Below, piece by piece: positions 24,112-34,000 of a DNA stretch of 64,000 nt. Numbering within the stretch: the first letter of the stretch is position 1; each line of letters opens with the position of its first letter. The notes beneath the pieces are model-generated. The model saw only the letters and a list, made by a program, of their open reading frames with translations, ran no database searches and was not told the DNA's origin. Source of the stretch: an uncultured Merdimonas sp. (lineage in GTDB: Bacteria > Bacillota > Clostridia > Lachnospirales > Lachnospiraceae); the NCBI GenBank assembly GCA_944378225.1, contig CALWGE010000001.1, forward strand, positions 62,001-126,000, read 5' to 3'. Both the position numbers and the translations under genes were made by a program.

Positions 24112-24267
24112 TGAATGAAGGAGAATGAATGCAGGAATTCTGTTGATTCAATAAGGAGAAATTCTTTACGGATCAGGAGCATTACAGGGATAGGTCAATC
24201 CATAGGTCAATTTCAGAAATCGGGTTTGAAAAAACGCCATAGAATCGGGGCAAATCGAATCTTGGAT
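24112..24267. other. Non-coding right end of the island
   Basis: No gene is visible between the antitoxin candidate and the tRNA fragment. The region holds the right copy of the tandem ATAGGTCAA motif (24190-24210). Confidence 0.6.
24190..24210 (+). repeat. Tandem 9-bp motif inside right end (integrase arm-site candidate)
   Basis: ATAGGTCAA at 24190-24198 and 24202-24210, the same doublet and spacing as 177-197. It lies about 60 bp inside the tRNA fragment. Confidence 0.5.
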
Positions 24268-24317
24268 AACGGACTCTGACTCCGTCATTTCAAGGTTCGA
24301 ATCCTTGTAGCCCTGCT
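24268..24317 (+). tRNA. tRNA-Gln(CUG) 3' fragment at right end (attR)
   Basis: The anticodon arm ACGGA-CTCTGAC-TCCGT (24269-24285, anticodon CTG at 24276-24278), variable region, T-arm CAAGG-TTCGAAT-CCTTG and acceptor 3' strand TAGCCCT are intact. The upstream bases do not provide the matching 5' acceptor strand (AGGGCTA) or a D-arm of correct length, so this is not a functional tRNA. It is the partial duplicate left by integration at a tRNA-Gln gene. Confidence 0.75.
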
Positions 24318-24354
24318 AGAGAGACTCCGGTGAAGATTCACCGGAGTTTTTTTG
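24305..24354 (+). repeat. Right direct repeat / attachment site (attR candidate)
   Basis: Near-identical to bases 1-50, including the terminator. It marks the boundary between mobile DNA to the left and conserved chromosomal genes to the right. Confidence 0.75.
24325..24353 (+). terminator. Intrinsic terminator after tRNA-Gln fragment
   Basis: A 9-bp stem CTCCGGTGA/TCACCGGAG with an AGAT loop and seven T residues. Duplicate of the hairpin at 21-50. Confidence 0.88.
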
Positions 24355-24386
24355 TTTTATAAAAAATTTTGATTTTTTCAAAGCTC

Positions 24387-24415
24387 TTGCAAATAGTGCA
24401 AAAACGCTGTATTCT
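24387..24415 (+). promoter_or_regulatory. Promoter of the sodium symporter gene
   Basis: -35 TTGCAA (24387-24392) and -10 TATTCT (24410-24415) are separated by 17 bp, upstream of the gene at 24487. Confidence 0.55.
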
Positions 24416-24486
24416 ACTTAAGACTATCTTGTTGAAAACGGGCAACAGTGTTTTAGTGTCCTGGAATTTTGGGGAGGGAGAAAATA

Positions 24487-25890
24487 ATGGAATCAAAACA
24501 TAATCGCGGCAGTTTCACCGGCTCTATCGGATTTGTACTGGCGGCAGCCGGCAGCGCCGTGGGACTGGGAAACATCTGGCGCTTCCCATATCTGGCTGCT
24601 AAGGATGGCGGCGGTGTATTTCTGCTGTGCTATCTGATTCTGGCTCTGACTTTTGGGTTTACTTTGCTGACTACTGAGATTGCAATTGGGCGGAAAACAG
24701 GGCAGAGTCCCTTAACAGCTTATCGCTTTCTGAATCGCAGATGGGGCTGGCTGGGCTTCATTGCCTGTCTGGTACCGGTTCTCATTTTGCCGTATTACTG
24801 TACTATCGGCGGCTGGGTTCTTAAGTATCTGGCTACCTATCTCACCGGTGGCGCCGGCGCGGCTATGGCGGATGGTTATTTTACCGGTTTTATTACTTCT
24901 ACCTGGAGTCCAATCATCTGGTTCCTTATTTTTCTGGGAGCTACCACGCTGGTGGTGTATAAGGGAGTAGATACCGGTATTGAACGGTTTTCCAGAGTTC
25001 TGATGCCTATACTGCTGATATTGATTCTGGCTGTCTCTGTGTTTTCCCTGACCCTGACTCATACAGATGAGGCCGGCAATACCCGTACTGGTCTCCAGGG
25101 ATTTTTGGTGTATGTGGTGCCCAACTTCTCTGGTATGACCGTCAAGGAGTTCCTGGTTATTCTGATGGACGCTATGGGACAGTTGTTTTATTCCATAAGC
25201 GTGGCCATGGGAATTATGGTTGCCTTCGGTTCTTACGTGAAGAAGGATACTAATCTGGTCAAGTCCGTGAATCAGATAGAGATTTTTGATACTGTGGTAG
25301 CTTTTCTGGCCGGTCTTATGATTGTGCCTGCAGTATTTACTTTTATGGGTACTGAAGGTATGAACAGCGGTCCCAGCCTGATGTTTGTCTCTCTGCCCAA
25401 AGTTTTTGGCGCTATGGGAAAGGTGGGCGTTGCCGTTGGTGCTGCCTTCTTTCTGATGGTTGCCTTTGCAGCTCTGACTTCTTCCGTATCCGTTATGGAA
25501 GCTATTGTTTCCAGCGTCATGGACAAGTTTCGCATTACTCGAAAGAAGGCTACTCTGGGGGTTGCTGCCGTAGCCATGGTTGTGGGCATTATTGTCTGCC
25601 TGGGCTACAATCTCTTTTATTTCGAACTGATGCTGCCCAACAGCGCTACGCCAGGTCAGATTCTGGATATCCTGGATTATGTAAGCAACTATGTCCTGAT
25701 GCCGGTGGTGGCGATTTCCACCTGTATCCTTATTGGCTGGGTGGTTAAGCCCAAAACAGTTATTGACGAGGTTACTCTGGGCGGCTGCCGCTTTGGACGC
25801 AAAGCTTTGTATGTGGTCATGGTGAGATTTGTCACTCCTGTAATGTTGTTTTTACTGCTGCTTCAGTCTCTGGGACTGCTGCGGTTCTGA
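24487..25890 (+). CDS. Sodium-dependent transporter, SNF/NSS family, 467 aa
   Basis: Neurotransmitter:sodium symporter family, importing amino acids or related amines with Na+. The N-terminus has the family signature SAVGLGNIWRFPYLAAKDGG on the first, unwound helix, with the GRKTGQSP loop after helix 2. About 11-12 hydrophobic segments follow. ATG 24487 after GGGAGGGAGAAAATA is preferred over the TTG at 24469. It stands alone as the first chromosomal gene right of the island. Substrate cannot be read from sequence. Confidence 0.92.
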   Translation: MESKHNRGSFTGSIGFVLAAAGSAVGLGNIWRFPYLAAKDGGGVFLLCYLILALTFGFTLLTTEIAIGRKTGQSPLTAYRFLNRRWGWLGFIACLVPVLILPYYCTIGGWVLKYLATYLTGGAGAAMADGYFTGFITSTWSPIIWFLIFLGATTLVVYKGVDTGIERFSRVLMPILLILILAVSVFSLTLTHTDEAGNTRTGLQGFLVYVVPNFSGMTVKEFLVILMDAMGQLFYSISVAMGIMVAFGSYVKKDTNLVKSVNQIEIFDTVVAFLAGLMIVPAVFTFMGTEGMNSGPSLMFVSLPKVFGAMGKVGVAVGAAFFLMVAFAALTSSVSVMEAIVSSVMDKFRITRKKATLGVAAVAMVVGIIVCLGYNLFYFELMLPNSATPGQILDILDYVSNYVLMPVVAISTCILIGWVVKPKTVIDEVTLGGCRFGRKALYVVMVRFVTPVMLFLLLLQSLGLLRF

Positions 25891-26058
25891 GTCTCCAAAG
25901 GACTGCCGACTGAAAGTGGAACAGGGGTCTCAGAATTGTACATATTATTATGATGGAGAAACCGCAGAAGTCACAAGTGCAAAACGATACAAAAGATGCT
26001 ATACTGGAGAAGTGCCATGATACGGAAGATGGCCGGACAGGAGTGAAGGAGGCAGCAT

Positions 26059-26760
26059 ATGTATTCATTTTACAGCCGCGTCCGCTACAGTGAAGTGGGT
26101 GAGGATAAGAAACTGACGCTGAACGGAATTATCAATTATTTTCAGGATTCCAGCACCTTTCAGTCCGAGGAGCTGGGGATAGGTGTGGATGTTCTGGAAA
26201 GCATGCATCGGGTCTGGGTACTCTCTTCCTGGCAGATTGTTGTTGAACGTTATCCGGAACTGTGTGAAAAGATACGGATTTCTACGTGGCCCTATAGTTT
26301 TCAGGGATTCTGCGGCAGCCGTAATTTTACTCTGGAGGATGAAAAGGGAAGACTGCTGGCCTGGGCGAACAGTCTCTGGAGTTTTCTGGATACACAGACA
26401 GGACGGCCGGCCCGTGTTCCGGATGAAATTGTGAAGAAATACAGGCTTGAGGAGAGACTGGAGATGGATTATGCGCCCAGAAAGCTTCCTATGCCGGAAC
26501 ATGCAGAACCTCAGGAAGGTTTTGCGGTGCAGCAACATCATCTGGATACGAATCACCATGTAAATAACGGACAGTATATTCAGATGGCCCGGGAATATGT
26601 GCCGGAAGCTTTTCCGATACAGCAGATGCGGGCAGAGTATAAGAAGTCGGCTCTTCTGGGAGACCGCATCTTCCCTGTGACGGCTTTTCAAGACGGAAGA
26701 TATACCGTAGGTCTGTGTGACGAGGCAGGAAAGCCGTATGCGGTGGTGGAGCTCTCCTGA
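26059..26760 (+). CDS. Acyl-ACP thioesterase, 233 aa
   Basis: Double hot-dog acyl-acyl carrier protein thioesterase of the FatA/bacterial type, which releases free fatty acids from ACP. Hot-dog repeat one includes LTLNGIINYFQDSSTFQSEE and WVLSSWQIVVERYP. The second repeat carries the catalytic segment HHLDTNHHVNNGQYIQMARE (Asp, Asn and His of the active site). The start follows GAAGGAGGCAGCAT. It is followed after 23 bp by the cvfB-like gene and may be co-transcribed. In monoderm anaerobes such enzymes adjust membrane or secreted fatty acids. Confidence 0.92.
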   Translation: MYSFYSRVRYSEVGEDKKLTLNGIINYFQDSSTFQSEELGIGVDVLESMHRVWVLSSWQIVVERYPELCEKIRISTWPYSFQGFCGSRNFTLEDEKGRLLAWANSLWSFLDTQTGRPARVPDEIVKKYRLEERLEMDYAPRKLPMPEHAEPQEGFAVQQHHLDTNHHVNNGQYIQMAREYVPEAFPIQQMRAEYKKSALLGDRIFPVTAFQDGRYTVGLCDEAGKPYAVVELS

Positions 26761-26783
26761 AAAGAACAAGAGAGGATTAAAAT

Positions 26784-27620
26784 ATGATTGAGCTTGGAAA
26801 AAAGCAGGAACTGACAGTTGTAAAAAAAGCAGATTTTGGTGTTTATCTGGCTGAAACTCCGGAAGAGGCCGAGAAGGTGCTGCTTCCCAAAAAACAGGTA
26901 CCGGAGGGAACCGCTGTGGGCGATAAGATTACGGTCTTTGTTTACAGAGATTCCAAAGATCGATTGATCTCCACGGTGCGTGAACCCAAGGTAGAACTGG
27001 GAGGACTGGCTGTGCTGAAAGTGATACAGCTGGGAAAGATAGGCGCTTTTCTTGACTGGGGTCTGGAAAAGGATCTTCTGCTTCCCTTCCGCGAGCAGAC
27101 GCGTCGTGTGAAGGAGGGAGAGGAAGTACTTGCAGCCCTGTATATTGACAAGAGCAGCCGTCTTTGCGCCACGATGAATGTGTACGAATATCTGGACACC
27201 AGTTCTCCTTATAAGAAAGATGACAGGGTGCAGGGAACCGTCTATGAGATCAGCCGGGAATTTGGGGCTTTTGTGGCTGTAGACAACCGATATTCTGCTC
27301 TGATTCCGAGAAAGGATTTTCATGGCGGCGCACAGATTGGAGATGTGATTGAAGCCAGAGTTACAGCTGTTCATGAAGATGGAAAGCTGGATCTGAGTAT
27401 GCGGGAAAAAGCCTATCTTCAGATGGATCAGGACGCAGAGCTTGTACTGAAGGTTATTGATGAATTTTCCGGCGTTCTTCCCTTTAATGACAAAGCGTCT
27501 CCGGAAATTATTGAACGTGAACTGAAGCTCAGTAAAAATGCATTTAAAAGAGCGGTGGGAAGACTTCTTAAAGAAGGCAAAATAGAAATAACAGAGAAGT
27601 GCATTCGGCGCAGATCATAA
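26784..27620 (+). CDS. CvfB-family S1 RNA-binding protein, 278 aa
   Basis: Regulatory RNA-binding protein with S1-type OB folds followed by a winged helix. The first OB reads TVVKKADFGVYLAETPEEAE, the second VLKVIQLGKIGAFLDWGLEKDLLLP, the third RVQGTVYEISREFGAFVAVD. The C-terminal winged helix is at about 215-278 (SPEIIERELKLSKNAFKRAV). In staphylococci CvfB affects virulence gene expression. The start has AGAGAGGATTAAAAT upstream. It probably shares a transcript with the thioesterase gene. Confidence 0.9.
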   Translation: MIELGKKQELTVVKKADFGVYLAETPEEAEKVLLPKKQVPEGTAVGDKITVFVYRDSKDRLISTVREPKVELGGLAVLKVIQLGKIGAFLDWGLEKDLLLPFREQTRRVKEGEEVLAALYIDKSSRLCATMNVYEYLDTSSPYKKDDRVQGTVYEISREFGAFVAVDNRYSALIPRKDFHGGAQIGDVIEARVTAVHEDGKLDLSMREKAYLQMDQDAELVLKVIDEFSGVLPFNDKASPEIIERELKLSKNAFKRAVGRLLKEGKIEITEKCIRRRS

Positions 27621-27712
27621 AAAAGTGCCAAATTTTGAAAAAATGAAAAAAATATCTTTCCAAATACCTGTTTTACAGTTATAATGGGGAAGAAGAAAGG
27701 AGTGAATATAAG

Positions 27713-27946
27713 ATGAAAGTTCAGAATATTACTGACATCGAAAAGTTCTTCAAGGTAGTTGACAGCTGCTCAGGTAAGGTAGAGCTGGTTACAGGTGAGG
27801 GCGACAGACTGAATCTTAAGTCAAAGCTTTCTCAGTATGTATCCATGGCGAACATCTTTTCCAACGGAGAGATTCCGGAGCTTGAGATTATCGCTTACGA
27901 GAAGGAAGACATCGATAAATTAGTTTCATTCATGATTAATGGTTAA
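27713..27946 (+). CDS. Conserved small protein, 77 aa
   Basis: A small acidic alpha/beta protein that begins MKVQNITDIEKFFKVVDSCS and contains VELVTGEGDRLNLKSKLSQY. It occurs widely in Lachnospiraceae as an uncharacterised protein of this size. The start follows AGAAAGGAGTGAATATAAG. It is transcribed alone from an upstream TATAAT box (about 27681) and closed by the hairpin at 27951. Function unknown. Confidence 0.75.
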   Translation: MKVQNITDIEKFFKVVDSCSGKVELVTGEGDRLNLKSKLSQYVSMANIFSNGEIPELEIIAYEKEDIDKLVSFMING

Positions 27947-27950
27947 GTAA

Positions 27951-27996
27951 AACGAGGTAATGGCTCCCGGAGGGAGCGGTTGCCTCGTTTTCATTT
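27951..27996. terminator. Bidirectional terminator
   Basis: A long imperfect hairpin (AACGAGGTAA at 27951-27960 pairing with TTGCCTCGTT at 27980-27989, extended by GGCTCC/GGAGC) is flanked by a T-tract on the plus side. It serves the convergent small-protein and coaX genes. Confidence 0.88.
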
Positions 27997-27998
27997 TT

Positions 27999-28766
27999 CT
28001 ATTTTCGGTTTTTTTCGTATAGGATCAGAAGTCCTTTGAGAAGCAGGTCGTCTTCCAGAATGATCTTATGACGGCAAAGCGGCGTGACAACGCCGGCCAG
28101 TCCTCCGGTGGCGACAACGGTGCATGTTTCTTTCAGTTCTTCATTAATTCTGTCAATCAGTCCATCCAGCGCTCCGGCGCTTCCGTATAAAATTCCGCTT
28201 TTCATCGAATCTATTGTACTGCTGCCTATCAGCTTTTTGGGCGGATCCAGAGAGATTCGCGGCAGCTGAGCTGTTCGGCTTGAAAGGGCTGACAGAGAAA
28301 TGGCCAGTCCTGGCAGAATCATTTTCCCGATATAGGTTCCGGTACGATCGATGACAGAGACAGTAGTGGCAGTTCCCATATCTATGAGAATCTGAGGTAC
28401 GGGATAGAGATTGACTCCTGCCACTGCTCCGACAATCAGATCGCTTCCCTGCTGGGCGGGATCGTCTACGTTCATTTTCAATCCGGTTTTCATGCCGGGG
28501 CCGACTATCAGGATGGGGGATCCGGTATATTTTTCCACGGCTTCCTTTACGGTTCTGGTTACGGAAGGAACAACGGAAGAGATAATCCCTCCCTGAATCT
28601 GCGAGGGCAGGATACCATACAGCTCCAGTGTTTCCTTAAAAATCGTAGCATACTCCAGGCAGGTGTATTCCTGCTCTGTGGAGAAACGTTCAAAAAAGAG
28701 AAGGCGCTCTCCGTCAAAGCAGCCGGTAACAATGTTTGTGTTTCCGATATCAATGGTAAGAATCAT
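27999..28766 (-). CDS. coaX: Type III pantothenate kinase, 255 aa
   Basis: Phosphorylates pantothenate, the first step of coenzyme A synthesis. The ASKHA fold shows DIGNTNIVTGCFDGERL at the N-terminus (phosphate loop), GSDLIVGAVAGVNLYPVPQI, then LIDMGTATTVSVID (catalytic Asp and second phosphate loop), and the C-terminal CTVVATGGLAGVVTPLC. Type III enzymes need a monovalent cation and are not feedback-inhibited by CoA. The gene lies just downstream of an ECF S-component on the same strand and near coaBC, so this is a CoA gene neighbourhood. Confidence 0.95.
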   Translation of the reverse strand: MILTIDIGNTNIVTGCFDGERLLFFERFSTEQEYTCLEYATIFKETLELYGILPSQIQGGIISSVVPSVTRTVKEAVEKYTGSPILIVGPGMKTGLKMNVDDPAQQGSDLIVGAVAGVNLYPVPQILIDMGTATTVSVIDRTGTYIGKMILPGLAISLSALSSRTAQLPRISLDPPKKLIGSSTIDSMKSGILYGSAGALDGLIDRINEELKETCTVVATGGLAGVVTPLCRHKIILEDDLLLKGLLILYEKNRK

Positions 28767-28829
28767 TTCCAGTTCCTCCGGGACAAGTCCGTATTAAGAA
28801 GAGCAGAGCGGCTGCAGTGAACTGCGGCA

Positions 28830-28853
28830 GCCGCGGCAGATTTCTGCCGCGGC
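28830..28853. terminator. GC-rich hairpin between ECF gene and coaX
   Basis: GCCGCGGCAG and CTGCCGCGGC form a perfect 10-bp stem with a 4-nt loop (28830-28853), with another GC-rich arm to its left. It may attenuate transcription from the ECF gene into coaX. Confidence 0.5.
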
Positions 28854-28870
28854 GCTCTCTGCCGTAAAAA

Positions 28871-29482
28871 TTATTTTTCAGAAGCAAAGAGTCTGGAGCG
28901 GTACAGCGCATAGCCGATGGCTCCGGTAAGAATGGTGGATGAAATCATTTCACATACTGCATTGATTCCCACAAAGGAGCAGACAAACAGAAGGATGTTC
29001 CGTCCTCCGATTAGACCCTGCAGATAATCCGTATTTCCATACAGAACGACGAGTGCAGTCATAAAAAGCACTGTGTTCAGAAAAGCCGAAAAGAAACCTG
29101 TGACAAAGCAGCCCAGCCGGGCGCCTCCTGTCTTTTGAACCGTACGGAAAATATATCCAAGCAGAAAACCGTCCAGAATCCGGGGCATAAAGCACTGGAT
29201 AAAAGCCAGGACAGGATTAATACTGAAAAGAATGGATCCCATGGCGCTTAATCCGCCTACGCCGATGCACTGAAGGAAGCTTGTCAGCCCGAATACGGCT
29301 CCCGCGGCTGCTCCGCCTGCAGGTCCAAGGGTAACGGCTGCCAATGCTACCGGGATTACATTGAATGTAATGGCCAACGGCCCGATATTCAGGTATCCCA
29401 GCGGCGTATAAGCCATGAGAAGCAGGATTCCGGTCAGCAGCCCGAGAATGGTTAGCTGCCGGGTGTTAAAAGTTTTTTTCAT
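28871..29482 (-). CDS. ECF transporter S-component, possibly pantothenate-specific, 203 aa
   Basis: Membrane substrate-binding subunit of an energy-coupling factor transporter. It has about six hydrophobic helices and the motif region NIGPLAITFNVIPVALAAVT, with GPAGGAAAGAVFGLTSFLQ and a helix NPVLAFIQCFMPRILDGFLL typical of the family. It starts MKKTFNTRQLTILGLLTG at 29482, preceded by AAGGAGGAACACC. Its place next to coaX and coaBC argues for pantothenate (PanT). That assignment is contextual. Confidence 0.85.
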   Translation of the reverse strand: MKKTFNTRQLTILGLLTGILLLMAYTPLGYLNIGPLAITFNVIPVALAAVTLGPAGGAAAGAVFGLTSFLQCIGVGGLSAMGSILFSINPVLAFIQCFMPRILDGFLLGYIFRTVQKTGGARLGCFVTGFFSAFLNTVLFMTALVVLYGNTDYLQGLIGGRNILLFVCSFVGINAVCEMISSTILTGAIGYALYRSRLFASEK

Positions 29483-29763
29483 TTTGGTGTTCCTCCTTGT
29501 TATTATTCTTCGTCTGAAGATACAATACAATGTCAGCGTCAGCCGGCTGCAGGGATTCATTTCCGGAACCGGTACTGCAGACTGCCGCCGACTATATTTT
29601 TATACCACAGAAGCTGGAAAAAAGATATAAAAACTTTTATATTTTGTGTTATACTAATTATATATGTGCTTTGCGCAGATAAAGAGGCGTCTGTTGTTTT
29701 CAGGATGCTGAATTCAGGGCAGACAGAAAGAGAATACAGGCAGAAGACGAAAGGAATCAGACC

Positions 29764-30972
29764 ATGCAGTTAAAAGGAAAAACCGTAGTGCTTGCCGTGA
29801 CAGGCAGCATCGCCGCATATAAAATCGTAAACCTGGCACGTATGCTGAAGAAGATGGGAGCAGACGTTCAGGTGCTGATGACCCGGAATGCCACAGAATT
29901 TATTACACCTCTGACATTTGAAGAGCTGACGGCCAATAAATGTCTGATAGACACGTTTGACAGAAATTTTCAGTATAATGTGGAGCATGTAGCTCTGGCG
30001 AAAAGGGCAGATGTGGTGCTGGTGGCTCCTGCTTCTGCCAATGTTATCGGGAAAATCGCGGGCGGTATTGCGGATGACATGCTGACTACAACCGTTCTGG
30101 CCTGCCCCTGCAGGAAAATCATTTCGCCGGCCATGAATCACAATATGTATCACAATCCCATTGTGCAGGACAATCTGGAGAAACTGGCGCGATTCGGATA
30201 TGTGATCATTCCGCCGGAGCGGGGCATGCTTGCCAATGGAGACAGCGGAGACGGGCGGATGCCGGATGAAAGCGTGCTGCTGGAGTATGTGCTGCAGGAA
30301 ATCGCCTTCAGGAAAGATCTGGACGGAAAACGGGTATTGGTGACGGCCGGAGCCACGCAGGAATCCATAGATCCGGTTCGTTTTATCACGAATCATTCTT
30401 CCGGGAAAATGGGCTTTGCTCTGGCGCGGGCCGCGAGACTTCGCGGCGCATCGGTCACAGTAGTGGCCGCCCATACGGAGGTGGAACCTCCTCTGCTCAT
30501 GCATGTGGAACGGGTGAGCTCTGCCGAGGAGATGTTTCAGGAAGTGACAAAGCGGGCGGCAGAAAATGACATTATTATCAAAGCGGCGGCAGTAGCCGAT
30601 TATACGCCTGTGGAGACGGCAGAGAACAAGATTAAGAAAACAGACGGGGAACAGACTATGACGCTGACCCTGAAGCGCACAAAGGATATTCTGAAATATC
30701 TGGGAGAGCATAAAAGGGAAAACCAGATTCTCTGTGGTTTTGCCATGGAGACAGAAGAACTGCTTGCCAATGCGCGGAAAAAACTTGAAAGCAAGAACTG
30801 CGATCTGATTTGCGCCAACAGTCTGCGGGCAGAAGGCGCGGGATTCGGCACAGATACAAACAGGGTAACGGTGCTTACAAAGGATGATGAAATCAGCCTG
30901 GATCTTCTTTCAAAGGAAGATACGGCGCATCGGATTCTTGATATTATCTGCGGTCTCCGGCGTACGGACTGA
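29764..30972 (+). CDS. coaBC: Bifunctional phosphopantothenoylcysteine synthetase/decarboxylase, 402 aa
   Basis: Joins cysteine to phosphopantothenate with CTP and decarboxylates the product. The N-terminal CoaC flavoprotein domain (1-180) has GSIAAYK, the catalytic His in NVEHVALAKRADVVLVAPAS, and the PAMNHNMY motif. The C-terminal CoaB domain (about 185-400) reads VTAGATQESIDPVRFITNHS, the AAVADYTP segment, and NKIKKTDGE (nucleotide-binding lysines). It is divergent from the ECF S-component and upstream of dnaE in the same direction. Confidence 0.96.
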   Translation: MQLKGKTVVLAVTGSIAAYKIVNLARMLKKMGADVQVLMTRNATEFITPLTFEELTANKCLIDTFDRNFQYNVEHVALAKRADVVLVAPASANVIGKIAGGIADDMLTTTVLACPCRKIISPAMNHNMYHNPIVQDNLEKLARFGYVIIPPERGMLANGDSGDGRMPDESVLLEYVLQEIAFRKDLDGKRVLVTAGATQESIDPVRFITNHSSGKMGFALARAARLRGASVTVVAAHTEVEPPLLMHVERVSSAEEMFQEVTKRAAENDIIIKAAAVADYTPVETAENKIKKTDGEQTMTLTLKRTKDILKYLGEHKRENQILCGFAMETEELLANARKKLESKNCDLICANSLRAEGAGFGTDTNRVTVLTKDDEISLDLLSKEDTAHRILDIICGLRRTD

Positions 30973-31044
30973 CAGACAGAAAGAACCGGAATCGGGATAA
31001 AGAGAAGGATTCCGGAGGGAACAGGAAAGAGGACTGAAGAAGCC

Positions 31045-34000
31045 ATGCCATTTACACACCTGCATACACATACAGAATACAGCCTTCTGGACGGATCCAA
31101 CAAAATCAAGGAGTACGTGGCGAGGGTGAAGGAGCTGGGCATGACAGCGGCGGCCATTACGGATCACGGCGCCATGTTCGGTGTGATAGATTTTTACAGG
31201 GAGGCCAGAGCTCAGGGGATCAAACCTATCCTGGGCTGTGAGGTATATGTGGCCCCCAATTCCAGATTTGACAAGGAACTTACGGGCGGAGAGGATCGCT
31301 ACTACCATCTGGTGCTTCTGGCGGAGAATAATCAGGGCTATGCGAATCTGATGAAGATTGTCTCCAGAGGTTACGTGGAAGGCTTTTACTACCGTCCCCG
31401 CGTTGACATGGAGGTTTTAAACCAATACCATGAAGGGATCATTGCCCTGAGCGCATGCCTGGCGGGAGAGGTGCAGCGCTACATTGTAAAGGGGCTTTAT
31501 GAAGAGGCTAAAAAAACAGCTCTGAAGTATGAGAATACATTCGGAAAAGGAAACTATTTTCTGGAACTTCAGGATCACGGGCTGCCCGATCAGAAAATCG
31601 TCAACCAGGCGCTGATGCGTATGAGCCGTGAGCTGAATATTCCTCTGGTGGCCACGAACGATATTCACTATACTTACGAAAAGGATGTAAAACCTCATGA
31701 TATTCTGCTCTGTATTCAGACAGGGAAAAAACTGGCAGACGAAGACCGGATGAGGTACGAAGGCGGTCAGTATTATGTGAAATCGCCTGAGGAGATGGCA
31801 GCACTTTTCCCTTATGCTCCTGAGGCTATAGCAAATACGGCTGATATAGCAGAGCGCTGCAATGTAGAGATCGAGTTCGGTGTAACAAAGCTTCCCAAGT
31901 ACGATGTACCGGAAGGATATACATCCTGGGAATATCTGAATAAAGTCTGTTTTGACGGTCTGAAAGAGCGTTATCCTCAGGATGACGGCACCCTGAAGGA
32001 ACGTCTGGAATATGAGCTGGACGTCATAAAGAACATGGGTTATGTGGATTACTTCCTGATTGTCTGGGATTTTATCAAATATGCCAGAGATCACGGGATT
32101 GCCGTAGGCCCGGGCCGCGGCTCTGCTGCCGGCAGTATCGTGGCCTATACCATGGGAATCACAAATATTGATCCCATCCGGTATCAGCTTCTGTTTGAGC
32201 GCTTTCTGAACCCGGAGCGTGTGTCCATGCCGGATATTGACGTGGATTTCTGCTTTGAGCGCCGGCAGGAGGTAATCGACTATGTGGTTCGCAAGTATGG
32301 AAAGGACCGCGTGGTTCAGATTGTGACTTTTGGTACCATGGCAGCCAGAGGCGTACTGAGGGATGTGGGGCGTGTGATGGATCTTCCCTACAATTTTGTG
32401 GATTCTATTGCGAAAATGGTGCCTCAGGAACTGAATATTACCCTTGAAAAGGCTCTTAAGATGAATCCGGAACTGCGTAAAAGCTATGAAGAGGATCCTC
32501 AGGTTCATGAGCTTGTGGACATGTCCATGCGTCTGGAAGGCCTGCCGAGACATACTTCCATGCATGCGGCCGGTGTGGTAATCAGCCAGAAAGAAGTGGA
32601 TGAGTATGTACCTCTTTCCCGTGCTTCCGACGGAACGATTACGACGCAGTTTACCATGACCACGCTGGAGGAACTGGGGCTTCTGAAAATGGATTTTCTG
32701 GGGCTGCGGACACTGACGGTGATTCAGGACGCGGCCAGAATGGCTTCAGAGCGTACCGGGCAGACTATAGACGTGGATAAGATAGATTATGATGACAGTG
32801 CTGTCTATGCTTCCATCGGCACGGGCAGGACGGATGGTGTGTTCCAGCTGGAAAGCAGCGGCATGAAAAATTTCATGAAAGAGCTGCAGCCCAGGAATCT
32901 GGAGGATGTCATCGCGGGAATCTCCCTTTACCGGCCGGGGCCCATGGACTTTATTCCTCAGTATATCCGGGGAAAAACCCATCCCGAGTCCATCACATAT
33001 GACTGCCCCCAGCTGGAAGAAATTCTGGAGCCCACCTATGGGTGTATCGTTTACCAGGAGCAGGTTATGCAGATTGTGCAGAAACTGGCAGGGTACACAC
33101 TGGGACGGAGCGATCTGGTGCGACGGGCCATGTCCAAAAAGAAGGCGTCCGTCATGGAAAAGGAACGCCGGAATTTTGTGTATGGAAATGAGGAGGAAGG
33201 CGTGCCCGGCTGTATCGCAGGCGGTATCCCTGAGGCTACGGCTCAGAAGATTTATGACGAAATGATAGATTTTGCCAAGTATGCCTTTAATAAGTCTCAT
33301 GCCGCAGCTTATGCAGTGGTGGCCTATCAGACAGCCTGGCTGAAATACTATTATCCGGTAGAATTCATGGCGGCTCTGATGACCTCTGTGATAGATAATC
33401 CGGGAAAGGTATCGGAATATATTCTGACCTGCCGTCAGATGAATATTGCAATCCTGCCTCCGGATATTAACGAAGGGGAGTCCCGGTTTTCCGTATCAAA
33501 CGGTTCCATACGCTATGCGCTGTCGGCGATTAAGAGCGTCGGACGTCCGGTGGTGGAAGCCATTATGGAAGAAAGGCGGCTGGGAGGAAAATTCAAGAGC
33601 CTGACAGATTTTCTGGAACGCATGACCGGAAAAGAGGTTAACAAACGTGTGGTTGAGAATCTCATTAAAGCCGGTGCCCTGGACAGTCTGGGGGGAACCA
33701 GGCAGCAGTATATCATGGCTTATGCAGGAATTATGGACAGTACAGCCCAGAGTCAGAAGACTATGATGACAGGGCAGATGAGTCTGTTCGATCTGGTGGA
33801 TGAGGATCAGAAGGAAAGCTTCCAGGCAAAGCTTCCGGATGTGGGGGAATATCCCAAGGAACTTCTGCTGTCTTTTGAAAAGGAAGTACTGGGTATCTAT
33901 GTCAGCGGTCATCCGCTGGAAGAATATGAAGAACGCTGGAGAAAAAATATCACAGCAGTAACTTCTGATTTTCAGCTGGACGAAGAAACGAACCGTACCA

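Noticed and set aside
24245..24317. Intact tRNA at the right end
   Set aside because: The 5' side offers GGGGCAA with a mismatch and too few bases before the anticodon stem, and no D-arm forms.
31417..32565. 382-codon minus-strand frame
   Set aside because: Lies wholly inside dnaE on the opposite strand, and dnaE is certain.
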